Positions 1 through 9,774 of a stretch of DNA of 64,000 bases are shown in pieces. How positions within the stretch are numbered: position 1 is the first letter of the stretch; each line of letters starts with the position of its first letter. The stretch covers positions 1-64,000 of the forward strand of contig NZ_LDNB01000009.1 of the NCBI RefSeq assembly GCF_001026695.1. The letters run 5' to 3'. Below the pieces are notes generated by a model. That model was not told the DNA's origin, did no database searches, and saw only the letters and a list, made by a program, of their open reading frames with translations. The DNA comes from Neobacillus vireti. GTDB taxonomy: Bacteria; Bacillota; Bacilli; Bacillales; Cytobacillaceae. Position numbers and translations under genes: made by a program.

Positions 1-56
1 ATGACAATTATGGTCATAGATTTCCGGAATTATTCGTGTCAACTATTATGGGCGCA

Positions 57-1126
57 ATTCACTGTCACCGCCCGAATAATCTTGTTTCACAGAGTTGTTC
101 CACGGTATTAAGCCAGAAATAACACAGGGAGATTACCTATGTTATTTCTGGACTTTTCTATTTATAGATTCCAACTTTACTCCCCATAAGTTGCACAACC
201 GCCGAATTCCGGTGCACTCCAGTGACACGCCTCGAATTTTGTTGAAGATTAAAATATAATGATTGTCGTTTTTTCGTATTTCTTTGAAGGACTTTTAAGT
301 TTTTTGTAGAAAAATAGTTAATATAAGCCCGAGCCCGCTAACTCTCTTTTGGACTCCGTATTCCTTCATCATCAAATCCTATTTCACGCTTCATTTAATT
401 ATTTTCAACATATTTTGTTAGTTTTAAAATCTAAACAACAATCTATAGCGAGGGAGATATAAATGTCACGTCAGAAAAGAATCTGGATACCTAATCGTTT
501 TTACCACATTGTTTGCAGGGGCAACAGGCGGGAACCGCTTTTTCGAAATGCAACTGATTTTCAAGCTTTTTTGCACATTCTGAATCAACTTCATGAGAAA
601 GTTCCTTTTGAAATGGCCTCCTATTGTTTAATGACCAATCATTATCACCTGCAGATGCGTTCCCCAGAAATCCCCTTCTCAAAACTTATGTCTCTTATCA
701 ACAAGCGGTACGCAAACTATTACAATGCAAAGTACCGGTTAACAGGACATGTTTATGAAAAGCGCTATTATGACAAAGTGATTGAAGATAAGGAGGGAAT
801 GTTAGAGGTCAGTCGCTACATTCATTTAAATCCTGTTGAAGCGAGGATGGTCAGGCAGCCAGAATCCTATCCTTGGAGCAGCTATTATTTGTTTAAGTAT
901 CCAAGTGCAGTACAACCTTGTTTCATGAATATTGATCGATTACTTGATTTTTATGAAGGGACCTTGGAACAGAAGCAGGAAAAGTATTGTATGTGTGTGA
1001 GAGTTGATAAGGGCAGAAGGGAAGAAATAAAAACTAAATCATGAGACCATGGAGACGGATCTGGTGACTTTTTGTTCCAACGATAAATTCACGACTTCCT
1101 TATCAATCAGCTATTTCAAGAGCATA
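57..1126 (+). mobile_element. REP-associated transposase element, copy 1
   Basis: This unit consists of a REP-like motif (CTGTCACCGCCCGAATAAT), a 16-bp-stem hairpin at about 114-154, a second REP-like motif (GTGACACGCCTCGAATT at about 222), a non-coding spacer, the transposase gene and about 80 bp of 3' flank. The same order is repeated at 52.5-53.6 kb, and the left 210 bp recurs alone at 37.9 kb. The borders are placed where similarity between the copies stops. The hairpin is followed by a T-rich run and may also stop transcription. No target-site duplication could be identified. Confidence 0.7.
463..1044 (+). CDS. REP-associated tyrosine transposase (Y1_Tnp/RAYT family)
   Basis: This 193-residue protein belongs to the IS200-like Y1 transposase superfamily in its REP-associated branch. 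These are single-strand DNA endonucleases thought to spread REP sequences. The HUH metal-binding pair is His60 and His62 in TNHYHL, and the likely catalytic tyrosine is Tyr119 in the RYIHLNPV signature. Length is normal and the frame is intact. A GAGGGAGA ribosome site lies 7 bp before the ATG. The second copy at 52.97 kb is about 90% identical by eye and keeps the same catalytic residues. No accessory gene such as tnpB is present. Activity is inferred, not shown. Confidence 0.9.
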   Translation: MSRQKRIWIPNRFYHIVCRGNRREPLFRNATDFQAFLHILNQLHEKVPFEMASYCLMTNHYHLQMRSPEIPFSKLMSLINKRYANYYNAKYRLTGHVYEKRYYDKVIEDKEGMLEVSRYIHLNPVEARMVRQPESYPWSSYYLFKYPSAVQPCFMNIDRLLDFYEGTLEQKQEKYCMCVRVDKGRREEIKTKS

Positions 1127-1414
1127 AAAGACTAATCATCATCGTTTTTTTAATCTTTGTAGGAAAAGATCAGGGAATCCGACCTCGCTCCTTTCTATAT
1201 TAAGTGTGGCATGACCTCATTTGATGGGACATTTCCTTTTCAACAGGATAAATAAAAATATATCTTCAGGTACAAAGTGTTAGATTAATAAAACTAAAGT
1301 TGAAAATGTCCCAAGCCCAAGAAAGTTAAGTACATTCTAAGGGACGGGCTTTTTTTGTACGACAAGGTCTGCCAAATATCGGGCGGTGACGGGCACCTGT
1401 GAGAAGGTTTAATA
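1127..1414. other. Gene-free stretch with inverted repeats and a terminator-like end
   Basis: I see no gene here. GGGACATTT...TTCAAC (1226-1244) can pair with GTTGAAAATGTCCC (1299-1312). Next, GTCCC-AAGCCC (1308-1318) is followed by GGGAC-GGGCT and seven T (1341-1357), so the two stems overlap in an alternating order and cannot both form simply. It could be the transcript end of the transposase gene or a small structured RNA. A degenerate REP motif in reverse orientation lies at 1378-1398. Confidence 0.4.
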
Positions 1415-1480
1415 TTGACTGAATCGATTTTTCATATTATGATGGAACCAGATATAACCAAAATATAACCAATACTTAAT
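1415..1480 (+). promoter_or_regulatory. Promoter with phased IolR-type boxes (tautomerase gene)
   Basis: TTGACT (1415-1420), 17 bp, TATGAT (1438-1443). GAACC at 1445, TAACC at 1455 and TAACC at 1466 follow at 10- and 11-bp steps, on one face of the helix. The same layout stands in front of iolA, the 13.6-kb dehydrogenase operon, iolT and the ABC transporter. B. subtilis IolR is known to bind tandem direct repeats of this kind, so assignment to IolR is by analogy. Confidence 0.65.
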
Positions 1481-1531
1481 AATTATATAATCTTTTATTC
1501 GACAAACTATTTGTTATTAGGAGGAGCTAAC

Positions 1532-1921
1532 ATGCCATTAATAAGATTTGATGTTATAGAGGGACGAGATGAGGAGTCCCTAAGAAAATTATTGGATGCA
1601 ACTCACCGAGCTGTCGTAAAAGCATTTGAAGTACCAGAAAGAGACCGTTATCAAATCGTTACCCAGCATCCTGCAAACGAATTAGTGATTCAAGATACAG
1701 GCTTAGGATTTGAAAGAAGCCATGATCTTGTTGTGATTAGTGTAACCAGCACAGAAAGAAGCAACCAGCAGAAAAAAGACTTCTATCGATTAGTTGTCAA
1801 AGAGTTAGAGGAAAGCTGCGGCATTGAACCTAATGATATTATGATTTCGATTGTGACAAATGGAGCGGCAGACTGGAGTTTTGGTTTTGGTGAGGCTCAG
1901 TTTTTAACGGGAAATTTGTAA
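1532..1921 (+). CDS. Tautomerase family protein
   Basis: A 129-residue 4-oxalocrotonate tautomerase/MIF-fold protein, of the long single-chain type rather than the 60-residue type. The start chosen is the ATG behind TTAGGAGGAG, which gives MPLIRFDV. It places Pro2 directly after the initiator, as the family requires for its catalytic N-terminal proline; the longer TTG start would block it. Such enzymes catalyse keto-enol shifts of alpha-keto acids. The gene is alone but lies just upstream of iolA and carries the same promoter and phased operator as the iol operons, so it may act on a diketo or keto-acid intermediate of inositol breakdown. The substrate is unknown. Confidence 0.85.
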   Translation: MPLIRFDVIEGRDEESLRKLLDATHRAVVKAFEVPERDRYQIVTQHPANELVIQDTGLGFERSHDLVVISVTSTERSNQQKKDFYRLVVKELEESCGIEPNDIMISIVTNGAADWSFGFGEAQFLTGNL

Positions 1922-1992
1922 TTTTACCCCATTCCTTCTTTTTTGTTTATTAGACATTCTTGCGGATCAAAGTTTAGTAGTTTGAAAGTTTA

Positions 1993-2203
1993 ATTGAAAT
2001 CGACTTCAGTCGCGTGTGGTATTTTAAAAAGTACCCAACATATTATAAAAGGAAAGAAAAAGGGGTTGACTGAAAGCGCTTTTAGTATTAATATGTAACC
2101 AAAGATAACCAAAAGATAACCAATATGTAATAAACACTCTTGATTTAGCAAGAAGTGCCAAGAAGTTATCAATCTATAAGTTCAACTTGAAATTGATTTC
2201 AAG
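1993..2203. repeat. Two related palindromes bracketing the iolA promoter
   Basis: CTTGAAATTGATTTCAAG (2186-2203) is a perfect palindrome with 8-bp arms and a 2-bp centre, in the iolA leader about 30 bp before the ribosome site. A degenerate relative, TTGAAATCGACTTCAG, lies at about 1994-2009. The iolA promoter sits between them. They may be operators for a dimeric regulator, but no protein can be assigned. Confidence 0.35.
2066..2127 (+). promoter_or_regulatory. iolA promoter with CRE and three IolR-type boxes
   Basis: TTGACT (2066-2071), 17 bp, TAATAT (2089-2094). The spacer contains TGAAAGCGCTTTTA (2071-2084), a near-consensus CcpA catabolite box, so CcpA binding would block polymerase. 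TAACC repeats begin at 2096, 2106 and 2117 (10- and 11-bp steps), downstream of the -10 box, fitting repression by IolR. This is the strongest copy of the promoter type seen across the island. Confidence 0.75.
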
Positions 2204-2250
2204 AGAAATACCCCAATTATTGAGATGAAATCATTAAGGAGGAAAAAGAA

Positions 2251-3726
2251 ATGGCTGAAACAGCAGTAAAAGTTGAAAAACTAAAAAACTACATAAATGG
2301 TGAGTGGGTAGAAAGCAAGACTGCTCAATATGAAGATGTATATAACCCAGCTACAAAAGAAGTAATTGCTCAAGTTCCGATCTCTACAAAAGAAGATCTT
2401 GATTATGCAGTGGAAGTGGCAGCAAAAGCATTTGAAGAGTGGAAGGATGTTCCTGTTCAAAAACGCGCAAGAATCCTATTTAATTTCCAACAAGTATTAC
2501 AAAAAAATACAGAAGAACTAGCTCGAATTATTACCATTGAAAATGGTAAAGCTCTTTCCGAAGCATTAGGAGAAGTAGGACGCGGAATTGAAAATGTTGA
2601 ATTTGCAGCAGGAGCTCCTACATTAATGATGGGTGATTCACTTACAACAATCGCAAAAGATGTTGAAGTTACAAACTACCGTTATCCAATTGGGGTTGTC
2701 GGCGGAGTTACACCATTTAACTTCCCAATGATGGTACCTTGCTGGATGTTCCCAATGGCGATTGCAGTAGGTAATACATTTGTATTGAAGCCATCTGAAA
2801 GAACTCCATTGTTAGCACAAAAATTAGCAGAATTATTAGAAGAGGCTGGTCTTCCTAAAGGTGTATTCAACGTCGTTCATGGTGCACATGATGTCGTAAA
2901 CGGACTCCTTGATCATCCGAAAGTTAAAGCTATTTCCTTTGTTGGTTCACAGCCAGTTGGTGAATATGTTTACAAACGCGGCAGCGAGAACCTAAAACGT
3001 GTTCAAGCGTTAACAGGTGCTAAAAACCACTCCATCGTTTTAAATGATGCTGATTTAGATCATGCAACAACAAACGTTATTGCTTCTGCATTCGGTTCTG
3101 CTGGCGAACGCTGCATGGCTTGCTCTGTTGTAACAGTAGAAGAAGGCGTTGCTGATGCATTCCTTGAAAAATTAGTTGAAAAAGCAAAAGATATAAAGAT
3201 TGGTAACGGCCTTGATGAAGGTGTGTTCCTAGGTCCGGTTATTCGTGAACAAAACCATCAACGTACATTAGGCTATATCCAAAAAGGTATTGAAGAAGGC
3301 GCGAAGTTAGTTTGCGACGGCCGCGAAAGACAACCGGAAGAAGGATACTTTGTTGGACCGACGATTTTTGACGGCGTTAACACTGATATGCAAATCTGGA
3401 AAGATGAAATTTTTGCCCCAGTATTATCCATCATTCGTGTTAAACACTTAAAAGAAGCAGTGGAAACAACAAATAAATCAGAATTTGCAAATGGTGCATG
3501 TATTTATACATCAAACGCTTCATCTATTCGTTACTTCCGTGAAAATATCGATGCAGGTATGTTAGGAATTAACTTGGGTGTTCCCGCACCAATGGCATTC
3601 TTCCCATTCTCCGGATGGAAGTCTTCGTTTTATGGAACATTACCTGCAAATGGAAAAGATGGCGTTGAGTTCTACACTCGTAAAAAAGTTGTGACTGCAA
3701 ACTACAAAGCCCCATCATTTGAATGA
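2251..3726 (+). CDS. iolA: Methylmalonate-semialdehyde dehydrogenase (CoA-acylating)
   Basis: This 491-residue NAD-dependent aldehyde dehydrogenase converts malonate semialdehyde, the last product of the myo-inositol pathway, to acetyl-CoA and CO2. The nucleotide-fold segment [17 protein letters not shown] (residues 152-168) and the catalytic Cys288 in GERCMAC are present, both typical of the MmsA/IolA branch. An AAGGAGGAA site precedes the ATG. It is the first gene of iolA-B-C-D-J, in the same order as the ends of the B. subtilis iol operon, and follows a promoter with CRE and IolR-type boxes. Assignment rests on whole-length similarity and context. Confidence 0.97.
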   Translation: MAETAVKVEKLKNYINGEWVESKTAQYEDVYNPATKEVIAQVPISTKEDLDYAVEVAAKAFEEWKDVPVQKRARILFNFQQVLQKNTEELARIITIENGKALSEALGEVGRGIENVEFAAGAPTLMMGDSLTTIAKDVEVTNYRYPIGVVGGVTPFNFPMMVPCWMFPMAIAVGNTFVLKPSERTPLLAQKLAELLEEAGLPKGVFNVVHGAHDVVNGLLDHPKVKAISFVGSQPVGEYVYKRGSENLKRVQALTGAKNHSIVLNDADLDHATTNVIASAFGSAGERCMACSVVTVEEGVADAFLEKLVEKAKDIKIGNGLDEGVFLGPVIREQNHQRTLGYIQKGIEEGAKLVCDGRERQPEEGYFVGPTIFDGVNTDMQIWKDEIFAPVLSIIRVKHLKEAVETTNKSEFANGACIYTSNASSIRYFRENIDAGMLGINLGVPAPMAFFPFSGWKSSFYGTLPANGKDGVEFYTRKKVVTANYKAPSFE

Positions 3727-3808
3727 GACTTTGAATAGAGGCTATTATCCTGGCTAATTAAGCTAGGATAATAGCTATTCATAAACGACTATATAGGAGT
3801 TGAAATAA

Positions 3809-4624
3809 GTGAGTAAATTACTCCGAAAACCAAATCGAGTAGAAACATCACCAGGAGTTAATCTGGTTCATGAAGTAACAAGTGAAAATTCACCTTTAGA
3901 ATACGTAGCATTGAAAGTAGTGGATTTAGCTCCAGGAGCAAGCTATCGGGAAAATTTAGGAAAAGCAGAATGCTGCATTGTTGCTTTAACAGGAAAAATT
4001 AATGTAACAGACAATGTAGAAACCTTTGAAAACATAGGTACTAGAGAAAGTGTTTTTGAAAAGAAACCAACAGATAGTGTCTATGTTTCAAACGACCGTA
4101 CGTTTGCAGTTGAAGCCGTAACAGCCGCGAGGGTCATTCTTTGCTATTCTCCATCTGAAAAACAATTACCGACAAGACTTATTAAAGCTGAAGATAACAG
4201 CATTGAACAAAGAGGAAAATATAATAATAAACGGTTAGTGCACAATATTCTAGCCGATTCTAATCCATCTGCAAATAGTTTACTAGTGGTAGAAGTGTTT
4301 ACGGAAAGTGGAAACTGGTCCAGCTATCCACCTCATAAACATGATCAAGACAACTTGCCGCATGAGTCATTTTTAGAAGAAACGTACTACCATGAAATGA
4401 ATCCAAAACAAGGATTTGTGTTTCAACGTGTGTATACTGACGATCGTTCGCTTGATGAGACGATGGCAGTGGAAAATGGAGATGTTGTATTAGTCCCAGC
4501 AGGGTATCATCCCGTAGCGGTTCCAGATGGTTATGAATCCTATTATTTAAACATTATGGCAGGCCCTACCCGAATCTGGAAGTTCCACAACGAACCTGCT
4601 CATGAATGGATCCTAGAACGATAA
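3809..4624 (+). CDS. iolB: 5-deoxy-glucuronate isomerase
   Basis: A 271-residue bicupin protein that converts 5-deoxy-D-glucuronate to 5-dehydro-2-deoxy-D-gluconate, the step before the IolC kinase. The metal-binding segment PPHKHD (about residues 175-180) followed by EETYYHE is the IolB signature. The start is GTG, with a TAGGAGTTG site 6-12 bp upstream. It lies 82 bp behind iolA and 25 bp before iolC. The short iolA-iolB gap contains a weak inverted repeat (CTAGGATAATAGC), not clearly a terminator. Confidence 0.96.
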   Translation: MSKLLRKPNRVETSPGVNLVHEVTSENSPLEYVALKVVDLAPGASYRENLGKAECCIVALTGKINVTDNVETFENIGTRESVFEKKPTDSVYVSNDRTFAVEAVTAARVILCYSPSEKQLPTRLIKAEDNSIEQRGKYNNKRLVHNILADSNPSANSLLVVEVFTESGNWSSYPPHKHDQDNLPHESFLEETYYHEMNPKQGFVFQRVYTDDRSLDETMAVENGDVVLVPAGYHPVAVPDGYESYYLNIMAGPTRIWKFHNEPAHEWILER

Positions 4625-4649
4625 TAAGCAATAAGGGGTGCTAAACAAC

Positions 4650-5645
4650 ATGAAGATTGAATTTATTTCAGAAAGAGAATTTGACATCATTGCGATTGGT
4701 CGTGCATGCATCGATTTAAACGCAGTAGAATATAACCGTCCAATGGAAGAAACTATGACGTTCAAAAAATATGTTGGCGGTTCACCGGCGAATATTGCCA
4801 TTGGAGCCTCTAAACTTGGCTTAAAAGCTGGCTTTATCGGTAAACTGGCCGATGACCAGCATGGCCGTTTTATTAAACAATATATGGCTGGTGTCGGTAT
4901 AGACACATCCAATATGGTAGTAGACCAAGAGGGACATAAAACCGGCTTAGCTTTTACGGAAATTAAAAGCCCGGAGGAGTGCAGCATCCTAATGTATCGT
5001 GATGAAGTAGCTGACCTTTTCTTAGATCCTACCGAGGTAAGTGAAGATTATATTAAACGTTCAAGAATACTTTTAGTTTCTGGGACAGCTCTTGCAAAAA
5101 GCCCATCACGTGAGGCTGTATTAAAAGCAGTCCAGCTGGCAAAGAGAAATGACGTGAAGGTTATTTTTGAATTAGATTATCGCGGTTATACATGGGCATC
5201 GAAAGAAGAAACATCTGTCTACTATACAATGGTTGCACAGCAATCAAATGTTGTTATCGGAACACGTGATGAATTTGATGTCATGGAAAATCGTACAGAT
5301 GGCAGCAACGAGGCTACTGTAAGCCATTTATTTAAACATTCTCCAGATCTAGTAGTGATTAAACACGGTGTCGAAGGATCATATGCTTATGCAAAATCAG
5401 GGGAAGTATTCATAGGCCATGCTTATTTAACGAAGGTATTAAAAACATTTGGTGCAGGTGATTCGTATGCTTCCGCATTTTTATATGCCTTAATCAGCGG
5501 TAAAGATATTGAAAATGCTCTTAAATACGGCAGTGCTTCTGCTGCAATTGTTGTCAGTAAGCATAGTTCTTCTGAAGCTATGCCAACCGTAGAAGAAATT
5601 GAGCAATTAATTGCTGAACGCACCAAAGTACCACTAAATCAGTAA
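4650..5645 (+). CDS. iolC: 5-dehydro-2-deoxygluconokinase
   Basis: A PfkB/ribokinase-family kinase of 331 residues that phosphorylates 5-dehydro-2-deoxygluconate (DKG) to DKG-6-phosphate, the inducer that releases IolR in B. subtilis. It shows the N-terminal GGSPANIA substrate-binding segment and the C-terminal GAGDSYASAF anion-hole motif with the catalytic Asp. I chose the ATG at 4650, behind AAGGGGTG, over the in-frame GTG at 4638, which overlaps that ribosome site. It lies 15 bp before iolD. Confidence 0.95.
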   Translation: MKIEFISEREFDIIAIGRACIDLNAVEYNRPMEETMTFKKYVGGSPANIAIGASKLGLKAGFIGKLADDQHGRFIKQYMAGVGIDTSNMVVDQEGHKTGLAFTEIKSPEECSILMYRDEVADLFLDPTEVSEDYIKRSRILLVSGTALAKSPSREAVLKAVQLAKRNDVKVIFELDYRGYTWASKEETSVYYTMVAQQSNVVIGTRDEFDVMENRTDGSNEATVSHLFKHSPDLVVIKHGVEGSYAYAKSGEVFIGHAYLTKVLKTFGAGDSYASAFLYALISGKDIENALKYGSASAAIVVSKHSSSEAMPTVEEIEQLIAERTKVPLNQ

Positions 5646-5660
5646 GAGGTGAAAAGGTCC

Positions 5661-7571
5661 GTGGGGAAAATTAGATTAACAACAGCACAAGCCTTAATCA
5701 AATTTTTAAATCAGCAATATATCCATGTTGATGGAGAGGAATTTCCATTCGTTGAAGGTATGTTCAATGTGTTCGGACATGGAAATGTATTGGGGATTGG
5801 TCAAGCACTGGAACAGGATGCAGGCCATTTGAAGGTCATTCAAGGGAAAAATGAACAAGGGATGGCACACGCGGCCATTGCTTATAGTAAACAAATGTTA
5901 CGTCAAAAAATTTATGCTGTGACCACTTCTGTTGGACCAGGCTCCGCTAACTTAGCAGCAGCGGCAGGAACGGCATTAGCTAACAATATCCCAGTGCTAT
6001 TTATTCCTGGGGATACATTTGCAACAAGACAGCCCGATCCAGTGTTACAACAAGTGGAACAAGAATATAGCTTAGCGGTTACGACAAATGATGCGTTAAA
6101 ACCTGTTTCAAGATATTGGGACCGTATTACTCGCCCTGAACAGTTAATGTCAAGTTTAATTCGTGCGTTTGAGGTCATGACAGATCCAGGTAAAGCTGGC
6201 CCCGCAACGATTTGTATTTCCCAAGATGTTGAAGGGGAAGCATTTAACTATGATGAGAAATTCTTTGAAAAGCGCGTGCATTATGTAGATCGTAAAGCGC
6301 CGGTAGAACGTGAATTGAACGGAGCAGCTGAATTAATCAGGTCGAGTAAAAAGCCAGTGATTCTTATTGGCGGCGGTGCTAAATATTCGAAAGCACGTGA
6401 CATTTTACTAGCTCTTTCAGAAAAACACAATATTCCATTAGTAGAGACACAGGCTGGTAAAGCAACCGTAGAATCTACATTCAAAAACAATTTGGGCGGA
6501 ATGGGCATCACTGGTACGGTAGCAGCAAATAAAGCAGCACGCCAGGCAGATTTAATTATTGGGATCGGTACTAGATATACAGATTTCGCGACGTCATCAA
6601 AAACAGCATTTAACTTTGAAACAACCAAGTTTTTAAACATCAACGTCAGCCGTCTACAGGCATACAAACTGGATGCCTTTCAGGTAGTTGCTGATGCGAA
6701 AACAACATTAGAACAATTGGCGCCTCTTTTAGAGGGTTATGAAAGTGAATTCGGCTCTTTTATTACTGAATTAAAAGTAGAGTGGATTGCTGAACGTGAC
6801 CGCTTAAGTAAAGTAAGTTTTACGCGTGAAAATTTCGATCCAGAGGTCAAAAACCATTTCTCGCAAGAAGTTTTGAATGAATATGCTGATGCGCTAAACA
6901 CGGAATTGGCGCAAACCACTGCGTTAATCGCAGTGAATGATACGATTTCACCGGACAGCACCATTATTACGTCAGCCGGGTCCCTTCCAGGCGATGTTCA
7001 GCGTGTTTGGAATCCGACTGTACCAAATACGTACAATGTAGAATATGGTTATTCATGCATGGGCTATGAGGTATCAGGTGCATTAGGGGTTAAATTGGCT
7101 GAGCCAACAAAAGAGGTCTATTCACTTGTTGGGGATGGAAGTTTCTTAATGCTGCACTCTGAGCTAATTACAGCGATTCAATATGGACAAAAAATCAATG
7201 TTGTCCTTTTTGACAACTCTGGTTTCGGCTGTATAAATAATCTGCAAATGGATCATGGCGGCGGCAGCTATTTCTGCGAATTTAGAACACATGACAACAA
7301 GATTTTAACTATAGATTATGCGAAGGTAGCAGAAGGATATGGTGCGAAAACATATCGCGTTAATACAGTTGAACAATTGAAAGAAGCGTTAGAAGATGCG
7401 AAGAAACAAGAAGTGTCTACTTTAATCGATATTAAAGTGCTTCCAAAAACGATGACAGATGGTTATGACAGCTGGTGGAATGTGGGAGTGGCAGAAGTAT
7501 CAAAAAAAGAAAGTATCCAAAAGGCATATGCATTTAGACAGCAAAAATTAGAAACGGCTAAACAGTACTAA
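5661..7571 (+). CDS. iolD: 3D-(3,5/4)-trihydroxycyclohexane-1,2-dione hydrolase
   Basis: A thiamine-diphosphate enzyme of 636 residues that opens the inositol-derived ring dione to give 5-deoxy-glucuronate. It has the three acetolactate-synthase-like domains: the N-terminal Pyr domain with GKNEQGMAHAA around the catalytic Glu, a central domain, and the C-terminal PP domain with the GDGSFLMLHSE...N motif for ThDP-Mg binding. The GTG at 5661 was chosen because AAGAGGTG lies 10 bp upstream and the resulting MGKIRLTTAQAL matches the usual IolD start. It forms part of one operon with iolC and iolJ. Confidence 0.96.
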   Translation: MGKIRLTTAQALIKFLNQQYIHVDGEEFPFVEGMFNVFGHGNVLGIGQALEQDAGHLKVIQGKNEQGMAHAAIAYSKQMLRQKIYAVTTSVGPGSANLAAAAGTALANNIPVLFIPGDTFATRQPDPVLQQVEQEYSLAVTTNDALKPVSRYWDRITRPEQLMSSLIRAFEVMTDPGKAGPATICISQDVEGEAFNYDEKFFEKRVHYVDRKAPVERELNGAAELIRSSKKPVILIGGGAKYSKARDILLALSEKHNIPLVETQAGKATVESTFKNNLGGMGITGTVAANKAARQADLIIGIGTRYTDFATSSKTAFNFETTKFLNINVSRLQAYKLDAFQVVADAKTTLEQLAPLLEGYESEFGSFITELKVEWIAERDRLSKVSFTRENFDPEVKNHFSQEVLNEYADALNTELAQTTALIAVNDTISPDSTIITSAGSLPGDVQRVWNPTVPNTYNVEYGYSCMGYEVSGALGVKLAEPTKEVYSLVGDGSFLMLHSELITAIQYGQKINVVLFDNSGFGCINNLQMDHGGGSYFCEFRTHDNKILTIDYAKVAEGYGAKTYRVNTVEQLKEALEDAKKQEVSTLIDIKVLPKTMTDGYDSWWNVGVAEVSKKESIQKAYAFRQQKLETAKQY

Positions 7572-7612
7572 GAACGTATTAAATATTGGTTGATAAGAGA
7601 GGTGAGATTCCA

Positions 7613-8482
7613 GTGTCTTTAGTAGCAACAAGATTAGTTTCGATGAAAGAAATGCTTTTAAAAGCGAAACAAGAAAAATATGCCGTTGCGCAAATCAATA
7701 TTAATAATTATCAATGGGCTGAAGCGATCTTAGAAGCGGCACAAGAAGAACAATCTCCTGTAATTGTAGCATCCTCTGATAGACTTGTAGATTACTTGGG
7801 TGGATTTAGAACGATTGCAACAATGATTAATAGTCTGGTAAAAGAAAAAAATATAACCGTACCAGTCGCTTTACACCTAGACCATGGAAGTAGTGTGAAA
7901 CGTTGTAAAGAAGCAATTGACGCTGGATATACATCCGTCATGATTGATGGCTCACATCATCCAATTGATGAAAATATTGATATGACTAAGCAAGTAGCCG
8001 ATTATGCAAGAGTTCGCGGCGTTTCAGTGGAAGCGGAAGTTGGGACCGTAGGCGGTAATGAAGACGGACTAATTGGCGGTATTCAATATGCCGATCCAGG
8101 GGAATGTTTACGTATTGTCAAAGAAACAGAAATTGATGCTTTAGCAGCAGCGCTTGGTTCTGTTCATGGTCCATATCAAGGTGAGCCAAAGTTAGGATTT
8201 GCTGAAATGAAGCAGATTTCCGAGATGACCAATGTACCACTTGTTTTACACGGCGGTTCCGGTATCCCTGATTATCAAATCCAAAAGGCGATTGAACTTG
8301 GTCATGCGAAGATTAATGTCAATACAGAATGTTTGCAGGCATGGGCTAAAGCTGTGCGCGAAGTTTTGGATAAAGACAAAGAAGTATACGATGCACGTAC
8401 CATCCTTTCTCCGGGTAACGAAGCGGTAAAACAAACCGTAAAAGCCAAACTGAGAGAATTCAAATCAAGTAATAAAGCTTAA
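7613..8482 (+). CDS. iolJ: 2-deoxy-5-keto-gluconate-6-phosphate aldolase (class II)
   Basis: A class II zinc aldolase of 289 residues in the fructose-bisphosphate aldolase family. It splits DKG-6-phosphate into dihydroxyacetone phosphate and malonate semialdehyde, the IolA substrate. Zinc-ligand segments [17 protein letters not shown] and LHGGSGIP are all present. The GTG at 7613 follows AGAGGTGAG with normal spacing, so the longer TTG reading is unlikely. A strong terminator follows at once, so it closes the iolABCDJ operon. IolJ and IolD removal of DKG-6-phosphate and IolC formation of it would set induction. Confidence 0.95.
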   Translation: MSLVATRLVSMKEMLLKAKQEKYAVAQININNYQWAEAILEAAQEEQSPVIVASSDRLVDYLGGFRTIATMINSLVKEKNITVPVALHLDHGSSVKRCKEAIDAGYTSVMIDGSHHPIDENIDMTKQVADYARVRGVSVEAEVGTVGGNEDGLIGGIQYADPGECLRIVKETEIDALAAALGSVHGPYQGEPKLGFAEMKQISEMTNVPLVLHGGSGIPDYQIQKAIELGHAKINVNTECLQAWAKAVREVLDKDKEVYDARTILSPGNEAVKQTVKAKLREFKSSNKA

Positions 8483-8488
8483 TAAAGG

Positions 8489-8525
8489 AGGATGTCTTTA
8501 TATTTACAAAGACATCCTTTTATCT
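8489..8525 (+). terminator. Terminator after iolJ
   Basis: An 11-bp perfect stem (AGGATGTCTTT / AAAGACATCCT) with an 8-base loop is followed by TTTATCTTTT. It ends the iolA-B-C-D-J unit. Confidence 0.85.
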
Positions 8526-8559
8526 TTTAATTATTTCAATTTGAAAAGAGGGGCGTGGT

Positions 8560-9774
8560 ATGGTGGGGATATTCCATGTACATAAAAATAAAAATAAAAA
8601 TCTGTTTATGGTCGTTTCCTTTTTATTATGGTTTCCACATTTTATTTATATTCCTATTTTATCGCCCTATATGGAGTCAATTGGGGGAGGGTATACATTT
8701 ATCGGAATTGTATTGAGCAGCTATGGTCTTATGCAACTTCTATGCAGGCTTCCTATCGGAATATTTTCTGATTTACTGAAATTGCGGAAACCTTTTATCA
8801 TCATTGGCATGCTGGCTAGCACCATCAGTTGCACGATTTATTTGATAACGGATAGTTTAGGCTGGATTCTCGTGGCTCGTACACTTGCAGGGCTTGGGGC
8901 AGCATCATGGGTTGCATTTACCGTGTTATATCCTAGTTATTTTACGAAAGAGCAAGTTCATCGTGCTATGGGAAGCATTTCATTTATTGTTGTTTTAGCG
9001 CAATTTTTAGGCATGAGTTTTAGTGGCTATTTGGTCGATGCATGGGGTTTTAAATCTCCATTTTGGATTGGTGCGTTCTTTAGTCTCATTGGTACTGTTC
9101 TTTCTTTTTTTATTTTTGAACCGAAGGAAGAGATTGAGAGAGCTCCTGTAAAGTTGAAGGAATTAGCATCTGTTATGCGGGAACCTTCATTATTAAAGGT
9201 ATCTTTCTTATCTATTATCGCCCATAGTATCATCTTCTCCACAATGTTTGGGTTTACAAGCCATTATGCTTTGGACATCGGATTTAAGCCCAGGGAACTT
9301 ACATTCATTGTGGCTGCCTTTATGATCCCTCATGCCATTGCAACCCTTTTTATGGGGAGTGTACTGGTTCCGCGCTTAGGTGAATGGAAATCATTAATCA
9401 TTGCCTTTTCCTCAGCATCTATTTTTACGATCATGATCCCCTTTATTGAGACAAAAGGGTTATTCTTGGCTAATCAAGGTTTTAGCGGCTTTGCACTTGG
9501 ATTAATTTTCCCGCTTCTGTTGGGGATGTCCATAGAAAAGATCGCATTTGAAAAACGAGCAACTGCTATGGGTGCGTACCAGGCACTATATGCAATTGGT
9601 ATCTTTGCTGGCCCGTTTTTTTCGGGGATCTTCAATGCAAAGTTTGGTATCGCAGGCGGATTTTACTTTGTAGGATCACTAGGTTTGATCGCCACCATTT
9701 TAGTTATTAGGTGGAATACAAGTGAGGTACAATCAAAACTAGAAAAAGGTCAACAAAAGTTATATCAAAATTAG
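8560..9774 (+). CDS. MFS transporter, substrate unknown
   Basis: A 404-residue major facilitator with about 12 hydrophobic segments. The loop 2-3 motif appears as GIFSDLLKLRKP, a variant of the MFS consensus, and a weaker copy occurs near residue 270. An AGAGGGG site precedes the ATG. It stands between the terminated iolABCDJ operon and an AraC gene, so it forms its own unit and probably imports or exports a cyclitol or related sugar. No motif fixes the substrate, and an efflux role cannot be excluded. Confidence 0.8.
   Translation: MVGIFHVHKNKNKNLFMVVSFLLWFPHFIYIPILSPYMESIGGGYTFIGIVLSSYGLMQLLCRLPIGIFSDLLKLRKPFIIIGMLASTISCTIYLITDSLGWILVARTLAGLGAASWVAFTVLYPSYFTKEQVHRAMGSISFIVVLAQFLGMSFSGYLVDAWGFKSPFWIGAFFSLIGTVLSFFIFEPKEEIERAPVKLKELASVMREPSLLKVSFLSIIAHSIIFSTMFGFTSHYALDIGFKPRELTFIVAAFMIPHAIATLFMGSVLVPRLGEWKSLIIAFSSASIFTIMIPFIETKGLFLANQGFSGFALGLIFPLLLGMSIEKIAFEKRATAMGAYQALYAIGIFAGPFFSGIFNAKFGIAGGFYFVGSLGLIATILVIRWNTSEVQSKLEKGQQKLYQN

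Noticed and set aside
2096..2127. CRISPR-like reading of the TAACC repeats
   Set aside because: Repeats are 5-8 bp at helical spacing directly downstream of a -10 box, which is an operator layout; there are no spacers of 30 bp.
1990..2172. A 60-codon minus-strand frame across the iolA promoter
   Set aside because: It covers the -35, -10 and operator repeats, which explain the sequence better; no ribosome site.
4613..4987. A 124-codon minus-strand frame inside iolC
   Set aside because: It is a mirror of the iolC coding frame; no ribosome site and composition follows the plus-strand gene.
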